Assembly: GCA_009702755.1 (NCBI GenBank)
Contig: WLHL01000014.1
Coordinates: 1-33,458, forward strand
DNA from: Actinomycetota bacterium
GTDB taxonomy: Bacteria > Actinomycetota > Acidimicrobiia > Acidimicrobiales > Ilumatobacteraceae
Reading direction: 5' to 3'
Length of the DNA: 33,458 nucleotides
Shown here: one piece after another, positions 25,111 through 33,458 of the stretch
Position numbering within the stretch: the first letter of the stretch is position 1
How the letters are laid out: every line of letters starts with the position of its first letter
Position numbers and translations under genes: made by a program
The notes under the pieces: model-generated
The model's input: the letters and a program-made list of their open reading frames with translations, nothing else
Told to the model about the DNA's origin: nothing
The model's database searches: none

Positions 25111-27020
25111 CAGAGGACTCCCCTCAAGAGGAACCATGCAAGCACAAGGACTGCACCGAGCCCGATGATTGCGGCATACGAACGAACGAGGCCATTTTGT
25201 ACTTTGCGCAAGAGACCACTTGCTGCACGTACTTCAGTACCAACCCCGACAACTGCGCCATCGACGATGTGAGCATCAAAGGCCGCGACTGCATCAAACG
25301 CTCTGCGACCTGGGCCACCGACGAATGCAGAAACGCTTGAGTCATATCGCCATGCATCGGCAAGAACCTGCGGCTCAATTGCCTTGAACTTGCCTTTGGC
25401 GTAGACCGCGATGCTTGCAGCAATACCCGCAGATGCAATGAGAACTGCAAGACCAAGGAGCAGCCACTTGTTGTCGTAGGCCCATGTGCCCTTGATGTTT
25501 GCTTCAGAGTGATGCACAACGGGCTCGAGCCAATGCTCAAGCCAATGTGTTTCTTTCGAGAATGGCAACTGCATAACACCGCCGGTGATGGCGAGTCCGG
25601 ACAGAATCACCAAAGGTGCAGTCATTGTCCACGGGCTCTCATGCGGAGTGTGATCTCCGTGAGCACCGTTCTCTTCAGCATGATCGTGCCAGCGAGCTTC
25701 ACCAAAGAACACCATGATGACTTGACGTGTCATGTAGAACGCTGTGAGGAGTGCAGCTAAGACTCCGATGAAGTAGAGGAAACGGTTATTGGCGAATGCA
25801 TAGAGAAGAATCTCGTCCTTCGACCAGAAACCGGAGAATGGCGGAACACCCGCGATTGCAAGCCAACCGATAATGAAGGTGATTGCCGTAATCGGCATGA
25901 CCTTGCGCAATGCACCCATTCGACGCATGTCTTGTTCATGATGCATTCCGTGAATCACGGAACCAGAGCCCATGAACAACAGTGCCTTGAAGAATGCGTG
26001 GGTCACCATGTGGAAGATGGCAGCAACGTACGCGCCAGAGCCAATAGCGAGGAACATGAATCCCAATTGCGACACCGTCGAGTACGCAAGGACTTTCTTA
26101 ATGTCCGTTTGCGCGACAGCAATCGTTGCCGCAAACAGAGCTGTCAAAGCACCGACCGTTGCAATGACATCGCTCGACCATGGGTACGCCGCATGAAGAA
26201 CTGGAGCCATGCGAGTGAGCAAGAAGACACCTGATGTCACCATCGTTGCTGCGTGAATTAACGCAGACACTGGCGTCGGACCTTCCATCGCGTCAGGCAA
26301 CCAAATAAACAAAGGCAACTGAGCGCTCTTACCGCAGGCGCCAACGAACAACATCATGGCGATGCCGGTTGCGGTAACCGCTGCAAGGCTTCCACTCTCT
26401 GCTGCGTGGTTAATGCCCTCGTAGGACAACGTGCCCACCGCAGCGAAAGCCAAGAACATTGCGACAAGCATTCCCCAGTCACCAACACGGTTTGTGACGA
26501 AAGCTTTCTTTCCCGCTGTTGCTGCGGAGTCGCGTGTGTGCCAGAACGAAATAAGGAAATAGGAGCAAGCTCCCACGCCTTCCCAACCAAGGAATGTCAC
26601 CAACAGGTTCTCACCCAGCACCAACATCAACATGGAGAAGATGAACAGGTTCAGGTACATGAAGAACTTGGGGAACTTTGCATCACCGTGCATGTACCCG
26701 ATGGCGTACAAGTGAATCAGCGCACCAATTCCAGTAACGAAGAGAGCCATCGTGATGCTGAGAGGGTCAGCGAGCAATGCCATATCTACTTGAAGACCAC
26801 CAACAGGGATCCACGAGAACAGCGTGACAACGTGCTTGCGCTCTTCAGATGGAAGCGACAAGAGCTCGAAATAGATGCCGGCAACGACGACGAACGATGA
26901 AGCGGTCATGACCGTGGCAAGCACACCAGCGAACGGGTCACCTAACTTTCGGCCGAAAAGAAGGATGAGAAGAAAACCGGTGAGCGGCAGAGCAGGAATG
27001 AGCCAGACGAGATCCAACAT
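25110..27020 (-). CDS. nuoL: NADH-quinone oxidoreductase subunit L, cluster 2
   Basis: A 636-residue distal proton-pump subunit of normal length. The key residues are present: Glu in FLGWEGVGACSYFL, Lys in GKSAQLPLFIWLPDAM, TDIKKVLAYSTVSQLGFM, and the Lys in HAFFKALLF. The loop before the last helices is moderately His-rich (HDHAEENGAHGDHTPHESP), far shorter than in cluster 1. The C-terminal lateral helix and anchor are present. The ATG has AAGGGA upstream, 8 bp after nuoK. Confidence 0.96.
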   Translation of the reverse strand: MLDLVWLIPALPLTGFLLILLFGRKLGDPFAGVLATVMTASSFVVVAGIYFELLSLPSEERKHVVTLFSWIPVGGLQVDMALLADPLSITMALFVTGIGALIHLYAIGYMHGDAKFPKFFMYLNLFIFSMLMLVLGENLLVTFLGWEGVGACSYFLISFWHTRDSAATAGKKAFVTNRVGDWGMLVAMFLAFAAVGTLSYEGINHAAESGSLAAVTATGIAMMLFVGACGKSAQLPLFIWLPDAMEGPTPVSALIHAATMVTSGVFLLTRMAPVLHAAYPWSSDVIATVGALTALFAATIAVAQTDIKKVLAYSTVSQLGFMFLAIGSGAYVAAIFHMVTHAFFKALLFMGSGSVIHGMHHEQDMRRMGALRKVMPITAITFIIGWLAIAGVPPFSGFWSKDEILLYAFANNRFLYFIGVLAALLTAFYMTRQVIMVFFGEARWHDHAEENGAHGDHTPHESPWTMTAPLVILSGLAITGGVMQLPFSKETHWLEHWLEPVVHHSEANIKGTWAYDNKWLLLGLAVLIASAGIAASIAVYAKGKFKAIEPQVLADAWRYDSSVSAFVGGPGRRAFDAVAAFDAHIVDGAVVGVGTEVRAASGLLRKVQNGLVRSYAAIIGLGAVLVLAWFLLRGVL

Positions 27021-27028
27021 GATGATTG

Positions 27029-27355
27029 TTATCCCTTCAAAGCCGAAAGATCATCGGCAGTGATGCCGTTACGACGACGCATGATTGCAACGATGATGCC
27101 TAAGCCCACGACGACTTCTGCTGCGGCAACAACCATGACAAAAACAACCACGACTTGACCATTGATATTGGAAAGTGCTGTCGCCAATGTGACGAAGGTG
27201 AGGTTGACGGCATTCAACATCAGTTCAATGCACATAAACATCACGAGTGGATTGCGACGGACCATGACGCCAAAGGCGCCAATGCCGAACAAAACAGCAG
27301 CGAGGATGAGATACCAACTGCTCGTGGGTTGGATAACCGACAACATGGTGCTCAC
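27029..27355 (-). CDS. nuoK: NADH-quinone oxidoreductase subunit K, cluster 2
   Basis: A 108-residue, three-helix membrane subunit with both membrane Glu residues, in [12 protein letters not shown] and [10 protein letters not shown]. The GTG start at 27355 overlaps the nuoJ stop (GTGA), which supports it over the internal ATG codons at 27346 and later. Confidence 0.95.
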   Translation of the reverse strand: MSTMLSVIQPTSSWYLILAAVLFGIGAFGVMVRRNPLVMFMCIELMLNAVNLTFVTLATALSNINGQVVVVFVMVVAAAEVVVGLGIIVAIMRRRNGITADDLSALKG

Positions 27356-27891
27356 TTCCCTGCCCCACCAGACTTCACTCGCCTGGCCATCAAAACCGTG
27401 CCAATAACGGCAACAAGCAACAACACTGACGTGAGTTCGAAGGCAAACACATTGTTGCCGAAGATTTCACGGGCTACTTGACGAATGTTCGCGTCAGGAC
27501 TTCCCAACGTTGTCTCGTCAAGACCACCAACCTTGCGACCAAGAAGATCTCGTGATGTAACGACAGCTGCGATCACAATGCCTATGACTCCGGCACTAAC
27601 GATCAGAGCCAACGGACGTTGCACTGTGATTGGCTCGATATTGACATCTTCAGTTCGGTCGACGCCTAACAGCATGATGACGAAGAGAAACAGAACGACG
27701 ATTGCGCCGGCATAGACAATGACCTGAACGGCAGCAAGAAATTGTGCATCGTGGGACACGAACATCACAGCGATACCAAACAATGTGAGCACGAGACTCA
27801 GAGCTGCATGCACAGGGTTAGACCGAGTGATGACACCAAGTGCTCCACCCAAAACCATGGCAGCGGCAACGACGAATACGAACAGTTCCAT
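27352..27891 (-). CDS. nuoJ: NADH-quinone oxidoreductase subunit J, cluster 2
   Basis: A 179-residue membrane subunit with five hydrophobic segments. The third-helix block [21 protein letters not shown] is close to the family consensus. The start overlaps the nuoI stop (TAATG), and the stop overlaps the nuoK GTG. Confidence 0.95.
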   Translation of the reverse strand: MELFVFVVAAAMVLGGALGVITRSNPVHAALSLVLTLFGIAVMFVSHDAQFLAAVQVIVYAGAIVVLFLFVIMLLGVDRTEDVNIEPITVQRPLALIVSAGVIGIVIAAVVTSRDLLGRKVGGLDETTLGSPDANIRQVAREIFGNNVFAFELTSVLLLVAVIGTVLMARRVKSGGAGK

Positions 27892-28547
27892 TAGTGACTG
27901 CCTCCGTCGGACTGATCACGGACTTCCTGAACTGGTTCTGGCTTGCGTACGCCGTATCCCAACTCACCGCTCCAGGAGACAACGCCTTCGAAGGTTGCGT
28001 CACCTGCAGGTGCTGTTGCACGCATCCAACCTGACGTGTTCTGGTCTTCACCTGGACGCCAGTCTTCCCACGGCAGATGCTGCGGCATGCCATCATCGCC
28101 AACAAGCAATTCATCCTTGGTGTAAATCGCATCACGACGATTCAGGAAAGAAAACTCAAACAACTTTGTTTCTGTGATTGCTTCTGTCGGGCATGCTTCC
28201 ACGCACATGTCGCAGTGGATGCAACGCAAGTAATTGATCTCGTAGATGAAACCGAAACGCTCACCAGGTGATGTTGGATTGTCCGGATCATTATCTGCTC
28301 CGCGCACATAGATGCATTTCGCAGGACACACACCAGCACATAGCTCACAGCCAATGCACTTTTCCATGCCGTCTTCATAACGATTGAGAACATGACGACC
28401 ATGCAAGCGCTCTGGCTTGTCAATCTTTTCGTCCTTGGTATCGCGATTCTTTTTACGGAAAACACGACCGCCTGAGTACTCAGTTGTCACCTTATTCTTT
28501 GCGCCGTGTTGGCGCATGGTGACGAGGAATCCGCCGAAGTAACCCAT
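27891..28547 (-). CDS. nuoI: NADH-quinone oxidoreductase subunit I, cluster 2 (two [4Fe-4S])
   Basis: A 218-residue ferredoxin-like subunit that carries clusters N6a and N6b, with ligand sets Cys64-67-70-74 and Cys109-112-115-119, each followed by Pro. It has a C-terminal extension of about 80 residues beyond the second cluster ([16 protein letters not shown] onward), as in other actinobacterial NuoI. The start overlaps the nuoH stop (TAATG). Confidence 0.96.
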   Translation of the reverse strand: MGYFGGFLVTMRQHGAKNKVTTEYSGGRVFRKKNRDTKDEKIDKPERLHGRHVLNRYEDGMEKCIGCELCAGVCPAKCIYVRGADNDPDNPTSPGERFGFIYEINYLRCIHCDMCVEACPTEAITETKLFEFSFLNRRDAIYTKDELLVGDDGMPQHLPWEDWRPGEDQNTSGWMRATAPAGDATFEGVVSWSGELGYGVRKPEPVQEVRDQSDGGSH

Positions 28548-29773
28548 TAGAAGCTTGCTCCGTCCTTCTCACGGTTGGCACGACTGACCTTGTAGGCCAG
28601 TTGCAACAACACGTATCCGACAATGAGAACAATCGCTGTGGAGAGAGTGACGACCGCCTGATCCCATCCGGCATCGCGACCCACGCGCTGTGCGGCCAGC
28701 AACATAAACCATCCGAGAGATGCGGGGATCAAGATGCGCCAACCGAGATCCATGAGTTGGTCGTAGCGGAATCGAGGAAGTGTCGCGCGGAACCACACAT
28801 AGATGTAGAGGAAGACCAACACCTTGAGGAGCAACCACACGGTTCCTTCCAAAGCATTCGGAAGAAGTGGAATATCAAGTGTGGTGTTACCGATTGAAAT
28901 TGGCTGAGGGCCACCGAAGAACAACGTGACAATCAATGCCGACATCGTGATGGTGTTCATGAACTCGGCAAGGAAGAAGAGCGCAAAACGAATTGAGGAG
29001 TATTCAGTATTGAATCCACCTACAAGTTCTTGTTCCGCTTCCACCAAGTCAAACGGAGGTCGGTTCAGTTCTGCCGTGGCGGCAATCATGAAGATAAAGA
29101 AGGGTACGAAACCGGTTGCGACGATGTTCCAGTTGCCCACGGATGACTGCAGATCCACAATGCCTGCGGTGGACAATGTGCCTGAAACGAGAAGCACTGC
29201 TGCAAGTGAGAGACCAAGTGCTGCTTCATACGACACCATCTGTGCCGAGGCACGGACCGAACCCAGCAATGGATACTTCGAACCACTTGACCAGCCCGCA
29301 AGCATGATGCCGTACACAGCAATAGCTGAAATTGCGAGAGCAAAAAGAACGCCCACCGGTGGATCTGCCAGTTGCAAACGAGTCTCATGTCCGAACAAAG
29401 TGACAATGCCACCCTTGCCATCGCGGAAGTCTCCGCCCAACGGAATGATCGCAAACGCCAAGAACGCCGGCGCGAGCACAAGGTAAGGAGCAAGGCGGAA
29501 AACCAGTCGATCAGCCCGTTCAGGAATCAAGTCTTCTTTGAAGAAAAGCTTTGTTCCGTCTGCCAATGTCTGCAGCAAGCCCCATGGACCAGCTTTGTTT
29601 GGTCCGACACGGTTCTGCATTCCTGCAATGACTTTGCGTTCAAACCACACCATCAACATCGTGGCAACAAGACCAACAACGAAGACGACAAGAACTTTGA
29701 TCAGAACGATGAAAAGCGGTGTCCAGAAAAGGCCACCCTCTAAGAGAGGATCAACTGCGAGAAGTGATGACAT
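28547..29773 (-). CDS. nuoH: NADH-quinone oxidoreductase subunit H, cluster 2
   Basis: A 408-residue membrane subunit that joins the quinone cavity to the membrane arm. The hallmark block is canonical, [18 protein letters not shown], with the Glu that is lost in the cluster 1 copy. [20 protein letters not shown] near the N-terminus is also standard. ATG 29773 overlaps the nuoG stop (ATGA); a GTG one codon upstream is the only alternative. A hydrophilic C-terminal tail follows the last helix. Confidence 0.96.
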   Translation of the reverse strand: MSSLLAVDPLLEGGLFWTPLFIVLIKVLVVFVVGLVATMLMVWFERKVIAGMQNRVGPNKAGPWGLLQTLADGTKLFFKEDLIPERADRLVFRLAPYLVLAPAFLAFAIIPLGGDFRDGKGGIVTLFGHETRLQLADPPVGVLFALAISAIAVYGIMLAGWSSGSKYPLLGSVRASAQMVSYEAALGLSLAAVLLVSGTLSTAGIVDLQSSVGNWNIVATGFVPFFIFMIAATAELNRPPFDLVEAEQELVGGFNTEYSSIRFALFFLAEFMNTITMSALIVTLFFGGPQPISIGNTTLDIPLLPNALEGTVWLLLKVLVFLYIYVWFRATLPRFRYDQLMDLGWRILIPASLGWFMLLAAQRVGRDAGWDQAVVTLSTAIVLIVGYVLLQLAYKVSRANREKDGASF

Positions 29774-32142
29774 CACATCGACTCAATTCTCACGTCAACC
29801 ACTGAGTCTCCGTGACGAATCAACTCACGAACATCTGCACCTGGCTGATTGAAAGGAATAATCGCTGTACCGCGGGGAACCTTCTCGTTTGACTGAACTG
29901 GCAACACGATGCTGCTGTGCGCGTTGGAGACGCGAACATTGGCGCCAACGGCTGCGCCCACTCGTTCAAGGTCAAGTGGATGAATCGTGATGTTCACGCC
30001 TGTTGCCAAATTGGCAAGCGCAGGACTGGTAATTGTTCCCACCGCACGGTCATAGAGCTTGCGACTGACATCAACACGGAACTCGTACGAGTTACGCGGT
30101 GTGATGGTTGGTGCAGCAAATGACGTCCGAGTTGGTGTGGGCACCGATACGACAACACCGTCGCGCTTCACGGCAACTGAAGTTGTCGTTGCACCAAAGC
30201 CAGGAACTTTTTTGCCCATCAACTTTTGTACATCAGCAAGCGTGGTGACGTTGCTGTCATGACCGAGCATGAGACCAAGCTCAGCTGCAATCATCCAGTC
30301 GGCACGTGAAGTACCGCGAGGAGTGATCTTCTGAACGACATTCGTGACGCGACCTTCAAGGTTCATCGTGGTGCCGTCTTTTTCACCGTATGCAGCAGCA
30401 GGCAAAACAATGTCGGCGTGTGCTGCAGATTGTGTGAGGAACGTATCGATGGCAACAACAAACTTGGCTCCGGCGATACCACGACGTGCAAGATCTGCGT
30501 CTGCAATGTCATTCATCGGATCAGCACCCAAGAGAATGAGGCACTCAACTTGACCGCGTGCTGATGCTTCAAGAATTGCAGCTGCATCTTTGCCGCTTTG
30601 TGGCGCAAGGCCGAGCGACAATGCACCGCGAACGTTGCCGCGACGAAGAACAGGAAGAACTGAGGCGTTTGGTACTCCGGCAAGAACTGCGTCAACTGCA
30701 GCCATTGTGTGTGATGCATCTTCGGCAAGGTTTGCGCGACCTGCAACAACAACCACCGGACCAGAAGCCAACTGTGCTGCAATTGCAGAATCAGCAAGCA
30801 ACTGCTGAACTGCGATCACTGATGTGCCTGATTCGGCACGCACAGAACGCCATGCGTGCTTCGTGAGGCCAGTCTCGCGAGCGGAGATTTCAATGATGCG
30901 AATCTTCTTCTTTTCTGCAGCATCGCGGAGACGAATATGAAGAACGGGAAGTTCTTCCTTCATGTCAGGAGCCAACAAAATGACAGTTCCCGCTGAACAT
31001 GCAGCGTCAATCGTTGCCTGCGGGTAACTGAAGATTGATGCAGGCAAACCGTCATCGAGCTGTGCATCGCGCATGGTGATACCTAAGGCATCAGCCAACT
31101 GTGCCCACATGAACGCGTCTTCGTTTGTGCCACGTGCGCCACCAAGAATCGCAATGGAACCTGGTGTTGCGTGACGAATCGTGCGTGCGATGGTGTCGAG
31201 TGCTGCAGACCAAGTGGTCGTGGCGTATGAGTCGCCTGACTTCGTCTGAGGATTCTCTAAACGATCTTCCGAGTTCACTGACTGGAAGTTGAAACGGCCA
31301 CGGTCACACAACCATCCCCAGTTCACTGGGTCACTGTCAACACCTTGGTAGCGGAGCAGTTCATCGCGGCTGGACTGCACCACTGTGCGACAACCGACGG
31401 AACATGTCGTGCATGTGCTCTCACGTTGTTCAAGGTCCCAAGGGCGAGCCTTGAAACGATATGGCTCAGCAGTGAGCGCACCCACTGGGCAAATCTGCAC
31501 AACGTTTCCACTGAAGTACGAAGCAAATGGTTCGTCAGGGAAGGTCATGACTTGTGTGTTGTTTCCACGCTGCGTGAAGCTGATCAGCGGGTCGCCAGCA
31601 ACTTCGTCAGCAAAACGTGTGCAGCGATCACACAAGATGCAACGTTCACGGTCGAGGAACACCAATTCGCTAATTGCAATTGGCTTCTCGTAATGGCGCT
31701 TCTCTTCAACGAAGCGACTTTCACCAGCACCATGGCTGAATGCCTGATCTTGCAACGGACATTCGCCACCCTTGTCACACACGGGACAGTCGAGTGGGTG
31801 GTTGGCAAGAAGCAGTTCGATGATGCCCTCTTGAGCGCGCTTTACCTGAGGAGTGTCCGTACGAACAATCTGGCCCTCGGCCACTGGTGTCATACAGCTC
31901 ACCACCATCATCGGACCGCGTGGTCCTTCGACTTCAACGAGACATTGACGGCACATGCCGACAGGGCTCATGCGTGGGTGATAACAGAAACGTGGAATGA
32001 ATTCATCGGCGCGGTCAGCGGCGGCAATGATGAGCTCGCCCTTTTGAGCCTCAACGGTGCGACCGTTGATCGTGATGCTGACTGCGTTGGGATCCTTTTC
32101 AGGCATCTCTGAAGATTCAGTGTTCGTATCGATAGTTGTCAT
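29773..32142 (-). CDS. nuoG: NADH-quinone oxidoreductase subunit G, cluster 2, with N7 site
   Basis: A 789-residue peripheral subunit that carries most of the Fe-S chain from NuoF. All ligand sets can be read: [2Fe-2S] Cys53, 64, 67, 83; N5 His115, Cys119, 122, 128; N4 Cys168, 171, 174, 218; and the extra N7 set Cys244, 247, 251, 279 with the exact x27 spacing of E. coli and Thermus. The rest is a molybdopterin-oxidoreductase-like domain, as in other long NuoG proteins, with the ILGGARGTNEDAFMWAQL segment. The start overlaps the nuoF stop (TAATG). Confidence 0.97.
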   Translation of the reverse strand: MTTIDTNTESSEMPEKDPNAVSITINGRTVEAQKGELIIAAADRADEFIPRFCYHPRMSPVGMCRQCLVEVEGPRGPMMVVSCMTPVAEGQIVRTDTPQVKRAQEGIIELLLANHPLDCPVCDKGGECPLQDQAFSHGAGESRFVEEKRHYEKPIAISELVFLDRERCILCDRCTRFADEVAGDPLISFTQRGNNTQVMTFPDEPFASYFSGNVVQICPVGALTAEPYRFKARPWDLEQRESTCTTCSVGCRTVVQSSRDELLRYQGVDSDPVNWGWLCDRGRFNFQSVNSEDRLENPQTKSGDSYATTTWSAALDTIARTIRHATPGSIAILGGARGTNEDAFMWAQLADALGITMRDAQLDDGLPASIFSYPQATIDAACSAGTVILLAPDMKEELPVLHIRLRDAAEKKKIRIIEISARETGLTKHAWRSVRAESGTSVIAVQQLLADSAIAAQLASGPVVVVAGRANLAEDASHTMAAVDAVLAGVPNASVLPVLRRGNVRGALSLGLAPQSGKDAAAILEASARGQVECLILLGADPMNDIADADLARRGIAGAKFVVAIDTFLTQSAAHADIVLPAAAYGEKDGTTMNLEGRVTNVVQKITPRGTSRADWMIAAELGLMLGHDSNVTTLADVQKLMGKKVPGFGATTTSVAVKRDGVVVSVPTPTRTSFAAPTITPRNSYEFRVDVSRKLYDRAVGTITSPALANLATGVNITIHPLDLERVGAAVGANVRVSNAHSSIVLPVQSNEKVPRGTAIIPFNQPGADVRELIRHGDSVVDVRIESM

Positions 32143-33458
32143 TAGGACACCGCCGTCACAGGAATGAGAGTGCGCTTTGTTACGCGAGCTTCGAACTCAT
32201 CACGGAACAGCGTGAGTGCAGAGTGCACTGGCGCGTACGCGGATGGTCCAACGAAACAGATCGTGTTCATGCGATATGGGAATGGCACGGCTGCAATACC
32301 GAGCTTCTCATTTGATGCATGTGGGAAAGCGCCTGGGCAGATTGACTCGCCCACTTCCATGAGTTGATCAAGATCAGCGTCTGTTCCCTTGCCGTCGACA
32401 ACACGAGACAAGATGCGCTCGAGCCACGTGCCGCCTTCGCGACATGGTGTGCACTTTCCACATGATTCGTGCGCGTAGAAACGCGTGAGCGTCAACGCAG
32501 CGCGAGGAATGTCAGTGGTGGAATCCATCACCATGATGGCGCCCGAACCAAGCATTGAACCTGCAGGTCCTACTTGGCTTGCTTCGAACGGAAGATCCAA
32601 CTGATCGGGTGTGAACCACGGAGCGGATCCGCCACCGGGAACAAATGCCTTGAGTTCGTTGCCATTGCGAATGCCTTGGCAGAACTCTTCGCCGTACAAC
32701 AAGTCACGGAATGTGGTGATGCCGTTGATGATTTCGTACACACCAGGACGCTGTACGTGACCAGAAACTGCAACCATGCGAGTACCAGGAGATGTTGCTG
32801 TACCAATCGCTGTGTATGCAGCTGCACCGTTACGCAACAACCAAGGAAGGTTGGCCAATGTTTCAACGTTGTTCACGATTGTTGGCTGACCATACAAACC
32901 AATGGCTGCTGGGAAATACGGAGGCTTCAAACGTGGCATACCGCGGTTGCCTTCGAGACTTTCGATCAGCGCTGTTTCTTCTCCGACGACATACGCGCCT
33001 GCACCCCAGTGCAAAACGATGTCGACAGAGAACTTCGAACCAAGAATGTTCTTGCCCACGTATCCGGCTGCGTATGCCTCATTGAGTGCTTCGGCAACTC
33101 GCTCTTGCGCAAGTGCCATCTCACCGCGGATGTACAAGAAACACTGGGAAAGTCCAGCTGCGTAACAAGCGATGAGACAACCCTCAATGAGTTGGTGCGG
33201 ATCGCGTTCCATGAGCAAGCGATCTTTGTAAGTGCCTGGCTCTGATTCATCACCGTTGACAACCAAGTAACGCGGCCAGACACCTTGTGGTGTGAGTCCC
33301 CATTTGTTGCCAGCAGGGAAACCTGCTCCACCGCGTCCAAGAACTGTTGCGTTTTTTACTTCATCATGAACATCAGTTGCTGGGCGACCGAGAGCCGCGC
33401 GTAGACCTGCATATCCATCGGTTGCGAGGTAACGCTGCAATGTGTAGGAATCTTCGTA
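32142..33458 (-). CDS. nuoF: NADH-quinone oxidoreductase subunit F, cluster 2 (5' end outside window)
   Basis: The 438 C-terminal residues of the NADH- and FMN-binding subunit; the frame runs off the right edge, adding YEDSYT before the first listed TTG codon. The FMN/NADH loop GRGGAGFPAGNKWGL, NGDESEPGTYKDR, GEETALIESLEGN and VNNVETLANLPW are all present. The N3 cluster ligands are in ESCGKCTPCREG, plus a Cys in TICFVGPS. About 22 extra residues, including one more Cys, sit between the third and fourth N3 ligands compared with usual NuoF. It is the NADH input for cluster 2; nuoE should be next upstream, beyond the edge. Confidence 0.96.
   Translation of the reverse strand, partial: YEDSYTLQRYLATDGYAGLRAALGRPATDVHDEVKNATVLGRGGAGFPAGNKWGLTPQGVWPRYLVVNGDESEPGTYKDRLLMERDPHQLIEGCLIACYAAGLSQCFLYIRGEMALAQERVAEALNEAYAAGYVGKNILGSKFSVDIVLHWGAGAYVVGEETALIESLEGNRGMPRLKPPYFPAAIGLYGQPTIVNNVETLANLPWLLRNGAAAYTAIGTATSPGTRMVAVSGHVQRPGVYEIINGITTFRDLLYGEEFCQGIRNGNELKAFVPGGGSAPWFTPDQLDLPFEASQVGPAGSMLGSGAIMVMDSTTDIPRAALTLTRFYAHESCGKCTPCREGGTWLERILSRVVDGKGTDADLDQLMEVGESICPGAFPHASNEKLGIAAVPFPYRMNTICFVGPSAYAPVHSALTLFRDEFEARVTKRTLIPVTAVS

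Noticed and set aside
31345-32112. A long plus-strand open frame (255 codons) opposite nuoG
   Set aside because: It lies wholly antisense to a well-conserved gene, has no recognisable motif and no ribosome binding site.
32574-33245. A plus-strand open frame (223 codons) opposite nuoF
   Set aside because: Antisense shadow of a conserved gene; the composition is Cys/Thr/Asn-rich with no family resemblance.

Overview
The window looks like a chromosomal segment of an actinobacterium, most likely a streamlined aquatic Acidimicrobiia-type lineage. This placement is an inference. It rests on moderate G+C, tightly packed genes, start codons sitting 6-8 nt after TANNNT boxes (the leaderless style common in Actinobacteria), and two neighbouring respiratory complex I (nuo) clusters of the kind known in Streptomyces. 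I see no mobile element, CRISPR array, rRNA or phage gene.

Layout. (a) 1-1117: tRNA-Met(CAT), tRNA-Thr(GGT), a GNAT acetyltransferase, a long inverted repeat, and tRNA-Tyr(GTA) with encoded CCA. (b) 1118-5999: yajQ, a small coiled-coil/membrane protein, a lipoprotein gene, acetyl-CoA synthetase (acs), and a divergent EamA-type transporter. (c) 5996-7668: an ABC-2 export permease and its ATPase. (d) 7693-19331, minus strand: a MidA/NDUFAF7-type methyltransferase gene downstream of a complex I cluster in the order nuoA-B-C-D-H-I-J-K-L-M-N. This cluster has no nuoE, nuoF or nuoG. (e) 19384-22015: a class I glutamine amidotransferase, divergently transcribed threonine dehydratase (ilvA), and a peptidase C26 (PuuD-like) amidotransferase. 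(f) 22016-33458, minus strand: a second complex I cluster, nuoF (cut by the window edge)-G-H-I-J-K-L-M-N. Any nuoE and A-D of this set would lie beyond the right edge.

How the genes fit together. Cluster f supplies an NADH-oxidising arm (NuoF, NuoG) and a full membrane arm with canonical key residues. Cluster d encodes the 11 core subunits of a complex I without the NADH module. It is divergent where it matters: by gapless alignment to human NDUFS2, its NuoD has Trp92 for the quinone-site Tyr and Gln144 for the Asp that partners the quinone-site His, and its NuoH has Ile231 for a near-universal Glu. Its NuoL also has a loop with 16 His in 42 residues and a second Cys/His-bearing hydrophilic loop. 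The methyltransferase encoded after nuoN belongs to the family that, in mitochondria, dimethylates an Arg of NDUFS2, and that Arg is present in this NuoD (Arg69). The best candidate for an under-described system is therefore cluster d: a second complex I with an altered quinone/E-channel site, an unknown electron donor, a His-rich pump subunit and its own assembly methyltransferase.
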